Below are positions 61,596 to 64,000 of a stretch of DNA of 64,000 nt, one piece after another. Positions within the stretch are counted from its first letter, which is position 1; each line of letters begins with the position of its first letter. Source of the DNA: Euonymus europaeus (Eukaryota; Streptophyta; Magnoliopsida; Celastrales; Celastraceae); assembly GCA_963580455.1 (NCBI GenBank), contig OY756965.1:24030902-24094901 (forward strand), read 5' to 3'. The notes beneath the pieces were generated by a model, which did not search any database, was not told where the DNA came from, and worked only from the letters and a program-made list of their open reading frames with translations. A program made the position numbers and the translations under genes.

Positions 61596-63797
61596 ATGGC
61601 GATGGCGCCGTCTTCATCACCGCCCCAGCCGCCTCCCAACGCCTCCAATCTCGAGAACTCCGCCACTCAGCCCACCCTTACGACTCTACTGCAGGTTCCC
61701 TCGCTTCGCTCTCTCTCTCTTTATACATGTGTAAATGCAAATACATTTATTTATGTCACTGTGGTGAAGTTTGGGAGTTTAGGGGAACGTGAAGGTTGAT
61801 GTTGCCTCCGTTAATGGAGTGCCCAGTGCGGTTGACAAGAATCCTGAAACAGCTCAGCATTTTGAGTGAGTTCTTATCGATATATTTGAATACAGATGAT
61901 TTGGATTTATTATCCTCTCTTCGCAACTTCTCGTACGTTGAAACGAGATTTCTGCTCCAATAATAGTCCGTAATTTTTTTTTCCTGTAATTTATGTCCGC
62001 GATCTTTTGCAATAAATAGGAAAACTTGGACTAGATTTTGCAGAATCAGCTAATGATTGCCTCATGTTGAAGGAAAATTGGAAATATTACTGAAGTAAAT
62101 ATGGTTTCTTCGATTCCAAATGCTTCTAACTACTAAGTTACTAATATGGGGATTCCATCTGCTACTAAATTACTTACTTTTATTTTCCAGTTCTCCTTGC
62201 CCTCCATTGTCGGAGCCCTGTGCCCTTTGCCCTATAGTTGTTTAACCTTTAAGCTTTTCTACTCGCATCTATCATCTTTTACTGTAAGACACACCTCCCT
62301 GTCTGGCAATTTATTCCATGCTTCAACATGAGCCTCCTCCTCCATCCCACCTCCTTCTGTCCACTCTTCCAATGGGAGACTCCGAATGTCTGAATGCCCT
62401 ACAAAACGCTGCATCAATGTGAGATATAAACAAAGTTATTCCCAAAGTCCTCAATAAATTCCCAGCAGTTTTGAATTCACTATGATGTGAGCATCTGACC
62501 TTGATTTTTTGTTTTTCGAGTTTCATGAAAACTTTGATAAAGAGAACACATCCTTTAAATATTGAGACTTGAAGAGAAGGAAAAATTTAATTGACGGTGT
62601 AGGCTGCTGCTGCTTGCAGCCAGTAATTGCCCAACCTTAAAAGTCTGTCTTTTGTTGGACTGCGGCTCTGGGTCAGAAGATCTATCAAATAGAACTTTGG
62701 TTTGGATGACAGTTCTGGAGTTGTTCTATTTAACTTTGTTGAGTTTTCTGTGAATCGAATGTTTGATTTTCAGGGTTGTCAAATTTTATTGCTCTTGAAG
62801 AGCCATTAAGCTCTTATCACATGCTGATAGTTTTTAGCTGCTCACTTGCCAGTGCCTTATCAAATTTATGTTTACTTCTAGACATAGAATTATATAGGAG
62901 TGTATTCATGATAACTACTAATAAGAATCAACACCTATGTTAGAGCTAACAGGGTGTAACTTTGTAATCAGGTTCCTAGATGGTGAGGACTACATTGAGA
63001 AATACAGCAAATATGAATCAGATTACACTCGCCTGCTGATGGCAAAGTACTTCTCTGAGAAAAACCTTTATGGAGGTAAAATATGACTGCTGATGTTCTT
63101 TGTTGCTCTGTCTAAAAGCCTCCTGATAATTTTTATACAGACGTTCATCAAACATCTAATATTTGTGACTCGCCACAACTCCTGCCCAGTGAAAACCTTT
63201 TCAAGTGGTATTCTTGTTTGATTTGAGTCTCCTGTCTCACATTCACAATTGCACCATGTTCAATAAACTAAAAGTTTACTTCTGTATTTAATGCCAAGAG
63301 AGAAACAGATCAAGAATTAACCTCAACAGGTTGGCCGTAATCGTGTTTAAGTTGAGTATAAAAATCCCTTCCTCATGGAATTTTAAAATCACTTGTGATA
63401 TATTTATTAAAATTATTGGTGTTATTCTCAAGTTTGTGGTTAGTTGAAGGCATTATGATGTGGTGTTTCTGCAATAATGTGTCATTTTAGGGAACGCATT
63501 TGAGGAAAAAATGACAATAGACAATGAGGCTATATTGTCAAGCAGGTAACATAATATTGTTCAAGATTCATATGTCATGATATATTAATTTTCTTGTGCT
63601 AAACTGAGCACTAAAGAGGAAATTTCTTATGCTAACCTCCAAAGCTGGGTTTGCCATCTTTGTCTAGGTGGCCAGGTACTCGATCATTTGCAGACCCTGT
63701 GCAGAGTTTTGAGGAGCAGAGCAGCGGGGACTCAACTTCTCCTTCTGAAACCCTGGCAAGTCTTTCAAACGGAAAGCACATTCAGAAGAGCAGCTGA
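61596..63797 (+). CDS. Conserved-looking plant protein, family not recognised
   Basis: Five exons, 61596-61694, 61795-61865, 62972-63075, 63491-63545 and 63668-63797, encode 152 residues in continuous frame with good GT-AG sites. The N-terminus is Pro/Ser-rich (MAMAPSSSPPQPPPNASNLE) and the middle is LTTLLQVDVASVNGVPSAVD. The most structured part is FLDGEDYIEKYSKYESDYTR followed by LLMAKYFSEKNLYGGNAFEE and the TIDNEAILSSRWPGTRSFAD region, a charged, probably helical core. The C-terminus is Ser-rich (EEQSSGDSTSPSETLASLSN). There is no signal peptide, membrane segment or known catalytic motif. I do not recognise the family and give no function. Confidence 0.7.
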
Positions 63798-64000
63798 TAA
63801 AACAAATAAATTAGTTGTTGCTCTAGAAATATGCTCTGCTGTACATACAAAAATTATGTATTTTACAGCTCTGTGTATGCGTGATTGTAGCACGGATTCT
63901 ACTCACAAATTTGATTTGAACCCACTTTCTGGACACAAATTAAAAAAACGAAACTTTGCAGTTACTGTTGCATCTGTTTGCAAGCTCCGGGAGTATAGTA
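63798..64000. other. 3' UTR of the last gene
   Basis: AT-rich, directly after the stop codon. Nothing further is recognised before the window ends. Confidence 0.5.

Overview
This is nuclear DNA from a flowering plant, almost certainly a eudicot outside the Brassicaceae. The genes are split by many short AT-rich GT-AG introns. The products are plant-specific (plastid enolase, CP26 light-harvesting protein, plant cysteine oxidase, CPP1-like plastid protein, tetraspanins). Intergenic DNA is AT-rich and full of small non-autonomous transposons. I cannot name the species. Exon joins below were made by hand from splice consensus, frame continuity and remembered family sequences.

Layout, left to right. 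1-2586: 3' exons of a CPP1-like plastid chaperone gene (+), whose first exon is not visible. 3446-6809: two head-to-head tetraspanin genes (- then +), with a decayed 16S rRNA scrap between them. 7682-11913: plastid enolase ENO1 (+). 12514-15653: PCO3-like plant cysteine oxidase (-), divergent from the kinetochore gene MIS12 (+, 16198-19044). 19525-20349: a third tetraspanin (+) that lacks the family intron. 20820-22837: two broken strictosidine-synthase-like genes on opposite strands, one cut by a complete small LTR element. 23996-26695: snoRNP gene NHP2 (+). 26957-32854: TTM1/2-type P-loop plus CYTH protein (-).

34600-38700 is repeat-rich: a fold-back element holding a GC-rich fragment, a 376-bp perfect palindrome built on tRNA-like pol III boxes, and an orphan exon-like stretch. 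Then come agmatine iminohydrolase (+, 39005-42948), a long inverted repeat, SppA protease (+, 44365-51561, with an LTR in intron 5), an aspartic protease with a substituted catalytic Asp (+, 52678-53949), a MITE, LHCB5/CP26 (-, 54825-56567), a small glycine-rich protein (-, 57354-59661), an LTR relic, and an unrecognised 152-aa plant protein (+, 61596-63797).

The genes are independent housekeeping units rather than a pathway. Several are plastid proteins (CPP1-like, ENO1, SppA, LHCB5). From memory, ENO1, strictosidine-synthase-like genes, SPPA and TTM1 are near neighbours on Arabidopsis chromosome 1 (At1g73980-At1g74030), and AIH and NHP2 are neighbours on chromosome 5 (At5g08170/At5g08180). 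The window looks like an unfractionated version of two duplicated Arabidopsis segments. The most unusual items are the perfect palindrome, the TRIM-disrupted pseudogene, two GC-AG introns, the aspartic protease lacking one catalytic Asp, and the intron differences among the three tetraspanins.
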